A DNA stretch of 64,000 nucleotides from Clostridiales bacterium Firm_14. GTDB taxonomy: Bacteria; Bacillota; Clostridia; Saccharofermentanales; Saccharofermentanaceae. The stretch lies in contig LVAT01000007.1 of the NCBI GenBank assembly GCA_001604135.1, positions 1 through 64,000 of the forward strand, given 5' to 3'. The notes below the pieces were generated by a model, which saw nothing but the letters and a program-made list of their open reading frames with translations, ran no database searches and was not told the origin of the DNA. Below are positions 17,098 to 26,576 of the stretch, piece by piece; the stretch's first letter is position 1, and the number at the start of each line of letters is the position of its first letter. A program made the translations under genes and the position numbers.

Positions 17098-17757
17098 ATG
17101 GACAGTAAGTACATGGAAAATGTAACTGTTTTCGATCACCCTTTGATCAGACACAAAGTCACTCATCTATGTGACGTTAATACCGGTTCAAAGGAATTCT
17201 GCGAAATCGTCAGCGAAATTACAACATTAATGGGATACGAGGTGCTTAAGGATCTGCCAACCAAAATGGTAGAGATACAGGCACCTCTTTCTAAATTTGA
17301 ATCTCCTGTCATTGCCGAGGACTTTACGATCGTTCCGATCTTAAGAGCCGGTCTCGGCATGGTTGACGGCTTAAGAAGTCTTCTTCCTACGGCGAAGGTA
17401 GGACATGTAGGTCTTTACAGAGACGAGGAAACTTTGCAGCCGGTTCAATACTATTTCAAGCTCCCTGTTGATGTTACAGAGGGGGAAGTAATCATTGTGG
17501 ATCCTGCTTTTGCAACGGGCGTAAGTGCCGAAGCGACGATCAAGCTCCTTAAGGAAGCAGGCTGTAAGAGAATCAAGTTTATGTGCATCTTCTCTTGTGA
17601 CCAGGGAATCGAATTCGTTCATTCCCGTCATCCGGAAGTGCCTATCTATGCCGCATATCATTCAACTTATCCTTTGAATGAGAAGGGCTACATCATTGAT
17701 GCTGCCGGTGACGCGGGTGACAGGATCTGCGGTACCGTTAGTTATAAACCACAATAA
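17098..17757 (+). CDS. upp: Uracil phosphoribosyltransferase paralogue, divergent active site
   Basis: 219 residues of the Upp family, which joins uracil to PRPP to give [36 protein letters not shown] and the C-terminal AGDAGDRICGT are conserved. Two functional patches differ from the norm: the PRPP loop reads DPAFATGVSAEA instead of [10 protein letters not shown], and the uracil-binding strand reads YIIDAAGDAGDR instead of [12 protein letters not shown]. The start at 17098 has AAGGTGG five bases upstream; an ATG at 17098 minus 15 has no ribosome site. It precedes uraA and a canonical upp in one operon. It may have changed substrate (another oxypyrimidine or purine base) or serve regulation. 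Confidence 0.85.
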   Translation: MDSKYMENVTVFDHPLIRHKVTHLCDVNTGSKEFCEIVSEITTLMGYEVLKDLPTKMVEIQAPLSKFESPVIAEDFTIVPILRAGLGMVDGLRSLLPTAKVGHVGLYRDEETLQPVQYYFKLPVDVTEGEVIIVDPAFATGVSAEATIKLLKEAGCKRIKFMCIFSCDQGIEFVHSRHPEVPIYAAYHSTYPLNEKGYIIDAAGDAGDRICGTVSYKPQ

Positions 17758-17775
17758 GTATTCAGGAGGGTTACA

Positions 17776-19209
17776 ATGAAACTTGTTTATGATGTAAGCG
17801 ATAAGCCGAAATTCAGTAAGACTATCGTTTTCGCGTTCCAGCAGATGATCGCTATCATGGCTGCTACGCTCCTTGTCCCGATGATCGTATCTTCTTACGG
17901 TCTTGAGGCAGATCCTGCCGCAGCTTTGTTCGGTGCAGGTATTGGTACTTTGGTATATATCTTCTTTACGAAGAAGAAGAGCCCTGTTTTCCTCGGAAGC
18001 TCTTTTACATTCCTTGGCGCATATGCCGCTTCCATCGGACAGAATTTCGGATATCTCGGAATTATCATCGGTGTGCTTTTCGCCGGTCTTGTTTATGTCG
18101 TTATCGGTATCATTATCAAGGCAGTAGGATCCGGATGGGTTAACAAGCTCATGCCTGCCGTAATCATCGGACCCATAGTTGCCCTCATCGGACTTTCTTT
18201 GTCAGGAACAGCTACCGGTTGGATGGCTTCGAACGGAGGCGACAATTACAGCCTTCTCACAATACTTGTTGGTGCAGTTACTTTCTTTGCTATCGTTATC
18301 GCATCTGTTAAGGGATCGCAGAATATTAAGCTTATTCCTTTTATCGTCGGTATCGGTGTCGGATACGTTTTCGCTTTGATCATCACACTTATCGGAAAGG
18401 CTGCCGGCAATGAAGCTATGCAGATCTTAAGCTTTGACTCTTTCAAGTCGGCATTTGTACCTTTCTCTGTTGCATCTATCGTTAAGATGCCTGATTTCTT
18501 CTTCCTTAAGGCTATCCAGGAGAAGGGATGGGAGGCACTCTCTGCAGCAGATATCGGTTCTATCGCTTTGATCTATGTTCCTATCGGTGTTGTAGAACTT
18601 GCGCAGCACATTGCTGACCACAAGAACCTCGGCAACATCATCAATAAGGACCTCATTACCGATCCGGGTCTTGATAATACTCTCTTCGGTGACGGTGTAG
18701 GATCCATCGTAGGTTCTATCTTCGGCGGTGCCGCAAATACTACATACGGCGAGTCTATCGGCTGCGTAGCTATTACAGGTAATGCTTCCATCATCTCTAT
18801 CATCACTGCTGCAATCGGTTGTATGGTACTCTCATTCTTCACACCTTTTGTTGCCCTGATCAACTCTATCCCTAAGTGCGTTATGGGCGGTGCCTGTGTT
18901 GCACTTTACGGCTTTATCGCAGTATCCGGTCTTCAGATGCTCCGCAAGGTCGACCTTAACAACAGCAAGAACCTGTTCATCGTTTCCGGTATCCTCGTTA
19001 CGGGTATCGGCGGACTTACACTTCAGTTCGGCTTCAACGAAATGACACAGGGTCCTGTTCTTACAGTTACTTCTTTGGCAGTAGCTCTTATCTTCGGTAT
19101 CGTAACAAACCTCATCGTTAACAACGGTAAGCTTGTTGCTGATTCTTCCGAGAATGATAATAAGCCGGCTCTGAGAAATAACAGCAAAAAGGGTAATCAT
19201 CACAAGTAA
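17776..19209 (+). CDS. uraA: NCS2 family uracil permease
   Basis: A 477-residue polytopic transporter of the nucleobase/ascorbate family, with about 14 membrane segments. [17 protein letters not shown] at the N-terminus, [12 protein letters not shown], and [22 protein letters not shown] followed by [22 protein letters not shown] and NTTYGESIG are the characteristic NCS2 substrate-site motifs of UraA. It would import uracil by proton symport. It sits between two upp genes, a strong pointer to uracil as substrate. AGGAGG precedes the ATG. Confidence 0.95.
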   Translation: MKLVYDVSDKPKFSKTIVFAFQQMIAIMAATLLVPMIVSSYGLEADPAAALFGAGIGTLVYIFFTKKKSPVFLGSSFTFLGAYAASIGQNFGYLGIIIGVLFAGLVYVVIGIIIKAVGSGWVNKLMPAVIIGPIVALIGLSLSGTATGWMASNGGDNYSLLTILVGAVTFFAIVIASVKGSQNIKLIPFIVGIGVGYVFALIITLIGKAAGNEAMQILSFDSFKSAFVPFSVASIVKMPDFFFLKAIQEKGWEALSAADIGSIALIYVPIGVVELAQHIADHKNLGNIINKDLITDPGLDNTLFGDGVGSIVGSIFGGAANTTYGESIGCVAITGNASIISIITAAIGCMVLSFFTPFVALINSIPKCVMGGACVALYGFIAVSGLQMLRKVDLNNSKNLFIVSGILVTGIGGLTLQFGFNEMTQGPVLTVTSLAVALIFGIVTNLIVNNGKLVADSSENDNKPALRNNSKKGNHHK

Positions 19210-19235
19210 TTACCACACATCAAAAGGAGACTAAC

Positions 19236-19880
19236 ATGCAGTATAAAGATTTTAAGAACGTTCAGGTTATGGAGCATCCGCTCATTAAGCACAAGATCTC
19301 GCTTTTAAGAAAGGTCGAGACTGGTACTTATGAGTTCAGACATCTGGTAGAAGAGATTGCAACTCTTGAAGGTTATGAAGCTTTAAGAGATCTGCCTTTG
19401 AAGGACGTTGAAGTCCAGACTCCTCTTGAGAAGACCATGACACCCATGATCGACGGTAAGAAACTTGCAATAGTTCCTATCCTTCGTGCAGGTCTCGGAA
19501 TGGTTCCGGGTGTTCAGGCATTAACTCCTCTTGCAAAGGTCGGTCACATCGGCCTTTACAGAGATCCTGAGACACATGAACCACACGATTATTACTGCAA
19601 GCTTCCTGATCCTATTGACCAGCGCCTGATCGTCGTTGTTGACCCTATGCTCGCAACAGGCGGTTCGGCAGTTGATGCCATCAATTCGATCAAGGCTCAC
19701 GGCGGCAAGAACATCAAGTTCATGTGCATCATCGCAGCTCCCGTGGGAATCGAGAGACTTGCTAAGGCTCATCCTGACATCGATATCTATGTAGGTAACG
19801 TTGACAGAGAGCTTAATGAAAACGCGTACATTCTCCCCGGTTTGGGAGATGCGGGTGACCGTATTTTCGGCACCAAATAA
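19236..19880 (+). CDS. upp: Uracil phosphoribosyltransferase
   Basis: 214 residues of canonical Upp. [33 protein letters not shown]-type strand order, the intact PRPP-binding loop [10 protein letters not shown] and the uracil-binding [17 protein letters not shown] end are all present. It converts uracil and PRPP to UMP in the cytoplasm. It is third in the operon after a divergent paralogue and uraA; AAGGAG lies before the ATG. The two paralogues share order and length but differ in the active site, so this one is likely the housekeeping enzyme. Confidence 0.95.
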   Translation: MQYKDFKNVQVMEHPLIKHKISLLRKVETGTYEFRHLVEEIATLEGYEALRDLPLKDVEVQTPLEKTMTPMIDGKKLAIVPILRAGLGMVPGVQALTPLAKVGHIGLYRDPETHEPHDYYCKLPDPIDQRLIVVVDPMLATGGSAVDAINSIKAHGGKNIKFMCIIAAPVGIERLAKAHPDIDIYVGNVDRELNENAYILPGLGDAGDRIFGTK

Positions 19881-19909
19881 CAAATTAACCATTGGAGGAA
19901 AAGTGAAAT

Positions 19910-20686
19910 ATGGTTATTAAGAAGATTGTAGCTTCAGTCATGGCTGTTGCTACATTGGCACTGGCTTTCGCAGGCTGCGGCAAGAAGGAAAGCAAGAAGT
20001 TCGTCGTAGGCTTTGACCAGGAATTCCCGCCTATGGGTTTCGTTGCTGACGACGGTTCTTATGTCGGATTCGACCTGGATCTTGCCAAGGAAGCTGCAAA
20101 GCGTTTGGACAAGGAGTTCGTTGCTCAGCCTATCAACTGGGACGCTAAGGACCAGGAACTTAAGTCAGGCAACATCGACTGCATCTGGAACGGCTTTACG
20201 ATCAGCGGAAGAGAAGACGGTTACACATGGTCAAAGGCTTATATGTCCAATGCTCAGGTAGTAGTTGTTAAGAATGATTCGGGCATTTCTTCATTTGCTG
20301 ACCTCGCAGGTAAGACTGTAGCCGTTCAGAAGGATTCTTCAGGACTTGCAGCTCTTGATGACAACGCAGCTCTTAAGGATTCTTTCGGCAAGCTCGTTGA
20401 GATGGATTCCTATCTCAACGCAATGATGGAACTTGAGATGGGTTCTGTTGATGCGGTAGTCATGGATGAGATCGTTGCTCGTTATGAGATCCAGACATCA
20501 GGCAAGGCTTTCACAGTTCTTGATGAGACTGTTGCTTCAGAAGAGTACGGCGTAGGTTTCCTTAAGGGAAATACAGCGCTCCGTGATGAAGTTCAGAAGG
20601 TCATGGATGAGATGGCAGCTGACGGCACTATGGCTAAGATCTCCGAGAAGTGGTTCGGCAAGGATGTTACCATACTCGGTAAGTAA
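19910..20686 (+). CDS. Amino acid ABC transporter substrate-binding lipoprotein
   Basis: 258 residues with a lipoprotein signal (positive start, hydrophobic stretch, lipobox FAGC with C23). The mature part follows the type-3 solute-binding pattern: VVGFDQEFPPMGFVADDG, YVGFDLDLAKEAAKRL, WNGFTISGREDGYTWSKAY and ADLAGKTVAVQKDSSG. It would capture a polar amino acid or small organic cation outside the cell. GGAGG precedes the ATG. The matching permease and ATPase lie at 23143-24601, separated by two minus-strand genes, so the three probably form one importer. Confidence 0.93.
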   Translation: MVIKKIVASVMAVATLALAFAGCGKKESKKFVVGFDQEFPPMGFVADDGSYVGFDLDLAKEAAKRLDKEFVAQPINWDAKDQELKSGNIDCIWNGFTISGREDGYTWSKAYMSNAQVVVVKNDSGISSFADLAGKTVAVQKDSSGLAALDDNAALKDSFGKLVEMDSYLNAMMELEMGSVDAVVMDEIVARYEIQTSGKAFTVLDETVASEEYGVGFLKGNTALRDEVQKVMDEMAADGTMAKISEKWFGKDVTILGK

Positions 20687-20706
20687 TCATTAAAACAAAC
20701 TGAAGG

Positions 20707-20737
20707 AAAGGGCTGTTTCAGTATTGAAGCAGCCCTT
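20707..20737. terminator. Shared terminator of converging genes
   Basis: AAAGGGCTGTTTCA pairs with TGAAGCAGCCCTTT around a short loop; the plus-strand side ends in TTTTAATTTG. It follows the solute-binding protein gene and directly meets the stop of the minus-strand acyltransferase, so it may serve both. Confidence 0.8.
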
Positions 20738-21853
20738 TTAATTTGCTTTTGTTTTTGCTTTTTTCTTCTTAAAAGGAAGCTCTATGAGTTCCCACAGATA
20801 CTTGAACAGCATGCTTGCGACCCAGGCTGTCGCATTGATCACGAAGAACATTCCGAGGTTGATAAGATGGATCGAAATGCCGTCATCCATAAGATCGTTT
20901 ATGATCTTAACGAACCATTCCTGTACGCAGTAAGATTCGAGCGTGAATGTTCCGAAGAAGCTGATCACGACAGTAAGGATCCTGCCGAATAATGAGAGGT
21001 GTCTTTCTGCCAGATCCAGTATTTTCGCGATGAGGAAAGGAAGGCTTACTGCAATAAGGCAGTTTGGCAGGATGTTGCTGTAAGGCAGGATGAAACCGTA
21101 ATTCAGGATCGAAGTCAGATATGCGAGATACAGGCCCAATGCGAGAGTGATCATCAGGCAGATATAGGTCCATACCGTGAACACGATGTCCTTTTTATTC
21201 TGTGTTATGTATCCGAACAAGACTCCGATTATGAATACCGGGATTCTGTTTGTAAAGCCATAGAGATCAGGACGCATTATCTTCAGAAGGAGCAATGAGA
21301 TGGCGAGCCACAGAGCGATTGCTCCTGCCGTGAATAAGTACTTGTTGCCGGCTTTCTCGAAAAACTTGTAGTAAAGGGGGAAGATCAGATACAAAGTAAC
21401 GATGGCAGGAATAAACCACAGGAAGCACGTTGTGTCCTTGAAGAAGAAATTATATCCGCTGATGTTCCGGAGGAATTCCGGAGCAGTCCAACCGAAGATG
21501 CCCCAGAGTAAAAGTGATACTACAAGAGGCGGAAGGAGGATCCTTCTGAAACGGCGGTAATAGAATCTGAGAAGCGAACCTTTCTTTATCGCAAATGTAA
21601 GGCCGAGACCTGATACAAGCAAGAATATGTCAACGCCGCAGTAGCCTATGGCTTTGAGATATCTCTCGATAAAACCGAAGAGATTAAAGTGTTCTGCAGT
21701 AGATAAAGGCGTGATCGGGATCCAGGCATGGAAAAAGAGGACCCATAAAGCCGCAATGCCCATGACCGCATTACGGTATTTGGAGACCAGCAGAAAACCG
21801 TTTTGGCTTTCTTTTCCGATTTCCGGATTCTTAATTGATGACTTGCTGCTCAT
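20738..21853 (-). CDS. Acyltransferase 3 family membrane protein
   Basis: 371 residues, about 10 membrane segments. The first helix ends in ALWVLFFHAWIP with the conserved His, and GYCGVDIFLLVSGLGLTFAIKKGSLLRFYYRRFRRILLP (quoted in parts: GVDIFLLVSGLGL, then FYYRRFRRILLP) is typical of the OafA/Acyl_transf_3 group that acylates cell-surface sugars. It overlaps its upstream paralogue by 23 bases, so both are read from one transcript. The target glycan is unknown. Confidence 0.9.
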   Translation of the reverse strand: MSSKSSIKNPEIGKESQNGFLLVSKYRNAVMGIAALWVLFFHAWIPITPLSTAEHFNLFGFIERYLKAIGYCGVDIFLLVSGLGLTFAIKKGSLLRFYYRRFRRILLPPLVVSLLLWGIFGWTAPEFLRNISGYNFFFKDTTCFLWFIPAIVTLYLIFPLYYKFFEKAGNKYLFTAGAIALWLAISLLLLKIMRPDLYGFTNRIPVFIIGVLFGYITQNKKDIVFTVWTYICLMITLALGLYLAYLTSILNYGFILPYSNILPNCLIAVSLPFLIAKILDLAERHLSLFGRILTVVISFFGTFTLESYCVQEWFVKIINDLMDDGISIHLINLGMFFVINATAWVASMLFKYLWELIELPFKKKKAKTKAN

Positions 21854-22970
21854 GTTTCTTATTATCCGCTATTTTCTTCTTCCTGATAAGTTCCACGAGC
21901 TTCCAGAAATAAGTAAACGTCAGACTGACAAGCCAGGACATGCTCGAAGTAATGGAGAAGACAACGATGTTGATCAGAACAATAGGGAGATTGAGATCAT
22001 GCAGGAGCTGAACGCTGATCACGAAATAGGGGATCAGGAAACAAATGAATATGCAATACATTTCAAGAGACATCTTTCCCCAGAAACAACACGCCTCATT
22101 AAGGACTCTTCCCAATTTGGGTAATGAGCGGTCAAGCATTGCGAATCCTTTCGCGACAAGGAAAGACACGCTTACGGAGATCAGAATGTTAGGTACTACT
22201 GCCTTGCCTCCGGGGATCACTATCTCGAAATCTCTGAAGTTATACATGTAAGCGAGGAACAGACCTGCGATAAAAACGGCGATCACGGCCAGATAATGCT
22301 TTTTGGTAAATGTGCTCCTTTTCGGTTCTTTAGACAGCTCACCAAAATATATGCCGATCAGGAAGACTGGGATCCTGTTCGTAAATCCGTAAAGGTCATA
22401 ACGCATATGCCCGTGTACAAGGATTGTTATCAGGAACCATACGGTAATTGCGAGCGAAGTGAACAGCAGTTTGCTCTTGGCTTTGGTTAGCATCTTATAG
22501 TAAAGCGGGAAAACAAGATAAAGCGTAATGATGGCGGGAACGAACCAGCAGAAAGTATGGATATGCTTTATATAGAAAGAGAGCCCTGTCGCATTCTCGA
22601 AAAACTCTTGCACTGACCATTGGTCTATCGGCCATCTGATGAGGGCGGCTGCCAGGTAGGGAAGGAATACTCGTCTGATCCTTCTGTAGTAGAACCTCGC
22701 TAGTGAGCCTCTTTTGATAGCGTATGTTAAGCCCATTCCTGACAGGAGCAGGAATATGTCCACTCCACAATAACCGATGATCCTGAAGTATTCTTCAGCG
22801 TTATGAACGAACTCGGTAAAGCCGTTTGAAGGATTGTAAAAGACTGGTATCCACGTGTGGAAAATAAAGATCCAAATGGTCGCGATGCCCATTATGGCAT
22901 AGCGGTATTTCATTATCAGGCTATATCCGTTGTTGCCGGAGTCTGCATTATTTTCCATTGGTGTTTCCAT
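21831..22970 (-). CDS. Acyltransferase 3 family membrane protein, paralogue
   Basis: 379 residues, close in layout and wording to the downstream paralogue (IATIWIFIFHTWIP, GVDIFLLLSGMGLTYAIKRGSL, RFYYRRIRRVFLP), so the pair arose by tandem duplication. Predicted integral membrane O-acyltransferase acting on an envelope polysaccharide. Two start codons are possible: the first ATG has AGGGG only two to three bases before it, and a second ATG four codons later has it 14 bases before; I keep the first. A minus-strand TATAAT lies at 23005-23010. Confidence 0.88.
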   Translation of the reverse strand: METPMENNADSGNNGYSLIMKYRYAIMGIATIWIFIFHTWIPVFYNPSNGFTEFVHNAEEYFRIIGYCGVDIFLLLSGMGLTYAIKRGSLARFYYRRIRRVFLPYLAAALIRWPIDQWSVQEFFENATGLSFYIKHIHTFCWFVPAIITLYLVFPLYYKMLTKAKSKLLFTSLAITVWFLITILVHGHMRYDLYGFTNRIPVFLIGIYFGELSKEPKRSTFTKKHYLAVIAVFIAGLFLAYMYNFRDFEIVIPGGKAVVPNILISVSVSFLVAKGFAMLDRSLPKLGRVLNEACCFWGKMSLEMYCIFICFLIPYFVISVQLLHDLNLPIVLINIVVFSITSSMSWLVSLTFTYFWKLVELIRKKKIADNKKHEQQVIN

Positions 22971-23004
22971 TTCCCCTAAAAGTTTTCAGCGCGTTCCCTT
23001 GAAC

Positions 23005-23035
23005 ATTATAATAAAATTTTTTTAATCTTCCACAA
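23005..23035 (-). promoter_or_regulatory. Candidate promoter of the acyltransferase pair
   Basis: On the minus strand TTGTGG (23030-23035) and TATAAT (23005-23010) are 19 bases apart, 35 bases before the first acyltransferase start. The -10 box is perfect, the -35 weak. Confidence 0.4.
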
Positions 23036-23068
23036 ATTTTTTTCAACATCAACTTAATGCTCCTCTTA

Positions 23069-23118
23069 TGATACAATTAAGCCTGTGCAAGCTCTTGCTT
23101 TAATCTGTTAAAGAGCTT
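23069..23118 (+). promoter_or_regulatory. Extended -10 box and leader hairpin of the amino acid permease operon
   Basis: TGATACAAT (23069-23077) is an extended -10 box. In the following leader AAGCTC...TTTAA (23089-23103, with a four-base bulge) pairs with TTAAAGAGCTT (23108-23118). The hairpin lies just before the ribosome site and could affect expression; no terminator-type T-run follows it. Confidence 0.45.
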
Positions 23119-23142
23119 CGATTCTGAGCCCAGAGGAACTGT

Positions 23143-23817
23143 ATGGAAGGAACAAATCAGGCAATCCAAACAATGGTAGCGACACTGCGCCAGCTGACAC
23201 AGGGTTTCGGGTTATCGCTCGCGATCTTTGGCCTGACTTTATTATTCTCGATCCCGTTGGGCCTTCTTATCTGCAAAGGAAGAATGTCCAAGATCACTGT
23301 TGTTTCTCTCTTATGCAGGCTCTACATATCAGTATTAAGAGGTACTCCTCTTATGCTTCAGCTCCTTCTTGTATATTTCGGACCTTATTATGTGTTTAGA
23401 GTGAGCCTCGGAAACGACTACAGATTCATTGCAACCATCATCGCATTCTCTCTTAACTACGCTGCTTATTTTGCCGAGATCTTCAGAGGCGGAATACAGT
23501 CAATGTCCAAGGGACAGTATGAAGCAGCAACGGTTCTCGGTTTCTCGAAGGCACAGACATATTTTAAGATCATCCTGCCTCAGGTAATAAAGAGAGTATT
23601 GCCTTCAGTATCAAATGAGATCATCACTCTCGTTAAGGATACATCGCTTGCCCAGGTCCTCTCGGTAGCCGAGATGTTCACAAGGGCATCCGCAGCCGCA
23701 TCGAAGCAGGTGTCGGTCATGCCGTTCATCGTTGCGGGCCTTTTCTACTACTTGATGAATCTTCTTATCGAATTCATCTTGAACCGCGTGGAGAAATCCA
23801 TGTCTTACTATTCTTAA
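23143..23817 (+). CDS. Amino acid ABC transporter permease
   Basis: 224 residues of the HisM/GlnP permease family with five membrane segments. [20 protein letters not shown] near residue 65 and the EAA loop [28 protein letters not shown] (seen as [13 protein letters not shown]) are diagnostic; the EAA loop docks the ATPase. AGAGGAA precedes the ATG. It forms an operon with the ATPase 14 bases downstream and would work with the binding protein at 19910. Confidence 0.95.
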   Translation: MEGTNQAIQTMVATLRQLTQGFGLSLAIFGLTLLFSIPLGLLICKGRMSKITVVSLLCRLYISVLRGTPLMLQLLLVYFGPYYVFRVSLGNDYRFIATIIAFSLNYAAYFAEIFRGGIQSMSKGQYEAATVLGFSKAQTYFKIILPQVIKRVLPSVSNEIITLVKDTSLAQVLSVAEMFTRASAAASKQVSVMPFIVAGLFYYLMNLLIEFILNRVEKSMSYYS

Positions 23818-23830
23818 GCGGGGTATCTTA

Positions 23831-24601
23831 ATGTCTGACGTTAATAACGACATTGTTCTTGAGATAAAAGACATCCACAAGTCCTTCGATAAACTGGAGG
23901 TCTTACAAGGCATCGACATTACGGTCGAGCGCGGCGAAGTAGTTGCTGTGATCGGTCCTTCCGGCGGCGGCAAATCAACGCTCTTAAGATGCGCCACAAC
24001 TCTCGAAAAGGTCGACTCCGGTAAGATCGTAATAGGCGGCGACGTCCTCTGTGACGATGTCGACGGCCATTCTGTATATTGCGACAAGAAACTCGAAAGA
24101 GAGATCAGATCCAAGTTCGGTCTTGTCTTCCAGAACTTCAATCTTTTCCCGCATTTCTCAGTCAGAAGAAATATCACCGAAGCTCTTATCCACGTCCACA
24201 AGAAGAGCAAGGAAGAAGCAGATGCCATCTGCGACGGCCTTCTTAAGAAGATGGATCTTGAAGCAAAGGCTGATGAATATCCCTGCAACCTTTCAGGCGG
24301 CCAGCAGCAGCGAGTATCAATTGCCAGAGCGCTTGCCACCAACCCTGAGATCATCTTCTTCGATGAACCTACATCCGCATTGGATCCTGAGCTCACCAAA
24401 GGCGTCCTGACCGTCATCAAGGAACTCGCGCAGGAGAAGATGACGATGGTCATCGTTACTCACGAAATGAGCTTTGCCAGAGACGTTGCAGACCGCATCG
24501 TATTCATGGACGGCGGCGTCATCGTCGAAGAAGGCCCCGCATATGAGCTCGTTACAAATCCTAAGCAGGAGAGGACGAAGGCGTTCTTAGCTGGTTACTA
24601 A
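23831..24601 (+). CDS. Amino acid ABC transporter ATP-binding protein
   Basis: 256 residues, GlnQ/HisP type. Walker A is GPSGGGKST (42-50, the more common form is GPSGSGKST), the Q-loop QNFNLFPHF, signature LSGGQQQR (from 154), Walker [15 protein letters not shown] and the switch His in VTHEM. It would power import through the adjacent permease. The last two codons and the stop lie within the left arm of a perfect 24-base inverted repeat that serves as terminator. Confidence 0.95.
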   Translation: MSDVNNDIVLEIKDIHKSFDKLEVLQGIDITVERGEVVAVIGPSGGGKSTLLRCATTLEKVDSGKIVIGGDVLCDDVDGHSVYCDKKLEREIRSKFGLVFQNFNLFPHFSVRRNITEALIHVHKKSKEEADAICDGLLKKMDLEAKADEYPCNLSGGQQQRVSIARALATNPEIIFFDEPTSALDPELTKGVLTVIKELAQEKMTMVIVTHEMSFARDVADRIVFMDGGVIVEEGPAYELVTNPKQERTKAFLAGY

Positions 24602-24674
24602 AAAATAACTCCTGTACTTCAGACAGCAATTTGCTGACGCAAATTAACTCGTACAGGAGTTATTTTTTAGTAAC
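24594..24674 (+). terminator. Perfect 24-base inverted repeat overlapping the ATPase stop
   Basis: The left arm 24594-24617 (GTTACTAAAAAATAAC, then TCCTGTAC) is exactly complementary to the right arm 24651-24674. The 33-base loop contains its own hairpin (AATTTGC tgac GCAAATT). The right arm carries TTATTTTTTAG, so it works as an intrinsic terminator, although the stem is much longer than usual. Confidence 0.85.
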
Positions 24675-24701
24675 ATGAGATAGCATAATTGGGGAGACGT
24701 T

Positions 24702-25853
24702 ATGAGCAGGTTTGATGAAATAGTTAATAGAAATACGCCGGAAGATATTAAGTATAAGAAAATCGAAGGGATTGATGATCTGCTTCCCATGTGGGTTGCC
24801 GACATGGATTTCAGGAGCCCGGATGAAGTAATAGAAGCACTTGTAGAGCAGGCAAAGCGCGGTGTGTTCGGTTATCCTGAAGCAGATGAATCTTACGATA
24901 AAGCTCTCACCGGCTGGTTTAAGAGAAGATATGGCTGGGACGTTGATCCTAAGACTGTATTAAAGATGCCGGGTGTCGTTCTCGGAATATCCGATGCAAT
25001 TTGTGCGCTTACCAAGGAGAATGACAGTATCCTTATTTTCGAGCCACTCTACGGACCCATCGGCAGAGCCGTAAAGGGCAACGGCAGAAATCTGGTCGTG
25101 TCTGATCTGGTACGCAAAGGATCACGATTTGAGATCGACTTCGATGACTTCGAGAACAAGGTCCGTGAGAATAACGTTAAGATGCTGATCTTCTGCAATC
25201 CTCATAATCCTGTCGGACGCGTATGGACCAAAGAAGAGCTCACTAAGGTCGGCGAGATCTGTCTTAAGTATCACATGGTGATCGTATGCGATGAGATCCA
25301 CGCAGACTTTGTCTACAGCGGCCACAAGCATATACCGTTTGCTTCTTTGTCTGAAGAGATAAAGAAGATCACGGTATCATGCACGTCAGCTACGAAGTCG
25401 TTTAATATCGCAGGCATTCAGGCTGCCAACATAATCATAGCGGATGACACGATGAGAAGAGCGGTGGACAGGTATGCTCTTACGACCGGCGCATATGGTC
25501 TTAACATAATGGGACTTGTTGCAACGAGGGCCGCTTATACATACGGTGACAAGTGGATGGATGAGCTTAATGTTTATCTCGAAGGCAATATTGCTCTCGT
25601 TAAGTCGCGCCTTGCAGGCACGAAGCTTAAGGTGACTGATACCGAAGGCACATATCTGGTTTGGATAGATGCTTCGGAAATGGGCGTTGAAGATCCTTAT
25701 AAGTTTTTCCTTGATAGAGCGCATATCAAGTTTTCCGACGGTTTATTCTTCAGCAAGAAGGCCGGACAGTTCATCAGAATGAATGCCGCATGCCCGAGAA
25801 GTATTGTAAATGAAGCATTAGACAGGATGCTAAAGCTCCCGGAGATCAGATAA
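24702..25853 (+). CDS. PatB/MalY-type PLP-dependent aminotransferase or C-S lyase
   Basis: 383 residues of fold-type I PLP enzymes, MalY/PatB subgroup. LLPMWVADMDFRSPDEV and GVFGYPEADESY are the subgroup's N-terminal signature; CNPHNPVGRVWTKEEL, CDEIHADFVYSGHKH and TSATKSFNIAG, with the Schiff-base Lys K232, follow. Members cleave cystathionine or cysteine S-conjugates (beta-lyase) or act as aminotransferases. GGGGAG lies before the ATG. It stands alone between two regulatory palindromes, so the physiological substrate is not indicated by neighbours. Confidence 0.9.
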   Translation: MSRFDEIVNRNTPEDIKYKKIEGIDDLLPMWVADMDFRSPDEVIEALVEQAKRGVFGYPEADESYDKALTGWFKRRYGWDVDPKTVLKMPGVVLGISDAICALTKENDSILIFEPLYGPIGRAVKGNGRNLVVSDLVRKGSRFEIDFDDFENKVRENNVKMLIFCNPHNPVGRVWTKEELTKVGEICLKYHMVIVCDEIHADFVYSGHKHIPFASLSEEIKKITVSCTSATKSFNIAGIQAANIIIADDTMRRAVDRYALTTGAYGLNIMGLVATRAAYTYGDKWMDELNVYLEGNIALVKSRLAGTKLKVTDTEGTYLVWIDASEMGVEDPYKFFLDRAHIKFSDGLFFSKKAGQFIRMNAACPRSIVNEALDRMLKLPEIR

Positions 25854-25901
25854 TATTCCGTTGTTTTCTCGAAAATTGCCAACCACTATACAGGCTCCTT
25901 A

Positions 25902-25953
25902 TTGACATAAAATCGAACTGGTAGTACGATAATTGTACTGATAGTTCGATTTT
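25902..25953 (+). promoter_or_regulatory. TetR promoter with 45-base palindromic operator
   Basis: TTGACA (25902-25907) and TACGAT (25925-25930) are 17 bases apart. Centred on 25931 is a palindrome from 25909 to 25953: outer arms AAAATCGAACT and AGTTCGATTTT, inner arms AGTAC and GTACT. The same stretch can be read as two direct half-copies (ACTGGTAGTACGAT and ACTGATAGTTCGAT). It covers the -10 box, so a bound TetR dimer (or two) would block transcription of its own gene. Confidence 0.85.
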
Positions 25954-25967
25954 AGGGGGATAGAGGT

Positions 25968-26576
25968 ATGCCTAAGAAGAGATTGATTGAACTTTATAAT
26001 TACACGGTAACGACAGAATCCGAGAAGCTTTTTGAAGAGAAAGGCTTTGAAGAGACATCGATGGATGACATTGCAGGAAAACTTGAGATCAGCAAGTCCA
26101 CTCTCTACGTTTATTTCAAGAGCAAACAGCTTATTTGGGATTCCATAGTCTGCAAGTATATGGAGCAGCTCCTGGAGGATGCGAAGAAAGCAGCTGAGGG
26201 CATGGGAAGCTTTGAGAAAAGATACTATCAGCTCTGCTTTGATATCGCTGATAAATTCGAGAAGCACCCGATGTTCTATAAGGCTACGCTCAGCAAGATA
26301 TCCATGGACATGGAGCAGGAGATCTATAAGAAGATCTATGAGATCGGAGAGAAGACTAACGAGGCGATCGCCGACTTTATCAGAAGCGGAATAGAAGAGG
26401 GCGCGGTCAGAAAAGACATCGACATTTATCCTGCGGTCATCATGATGTGGTCGTCTATATCCGGAATCATCTCGATGGCAAACGATAAGGAAGAATACCT
26501 TAAGCTCAGATTCAACATGTCCAAAAAAGATTATCTGAAGAAAGCATTTAAGATGCTTTTGGAGGGTGTCTCATGA
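25968..26576 (+). CDS. TetR/AcrR family transcriptional regulator
   Basis: 202 residues. The N-terminal helix-turn-helix (ESEKLFEEKGFEETSMDDIAGKLEISKSTLYVYFKSK, seen as FEETSMDDIAGKLEISKSTL then YVYFKSK) is typical of TetR, followed by an all-helical ligand domain. GGGGATAGAGG precedes the ATG. It overlaps the next gene by four bases (ATGA), so it controls its own operon through the palindrome upstream. The inducer is unknown. Confidence 0.95.
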   Translation: MPKKRLIELYNYTVTTESEKLFEEKGFEETSMDDIAGKLEISKSTLYVYFKSKQLIWDSIVCKYMEQLLEDAKKAAEGMGSFEKRYYQLCFDIADKFEKHPMFYKATLSKISMDMEQEIYKKIYEIGEKTNEAIADFIRSGIEEGAVRKDIDIYPAVIMMWSSISGIISMANDKEEYLKLRFNMSKKDYLKKAFKMLLEGVS

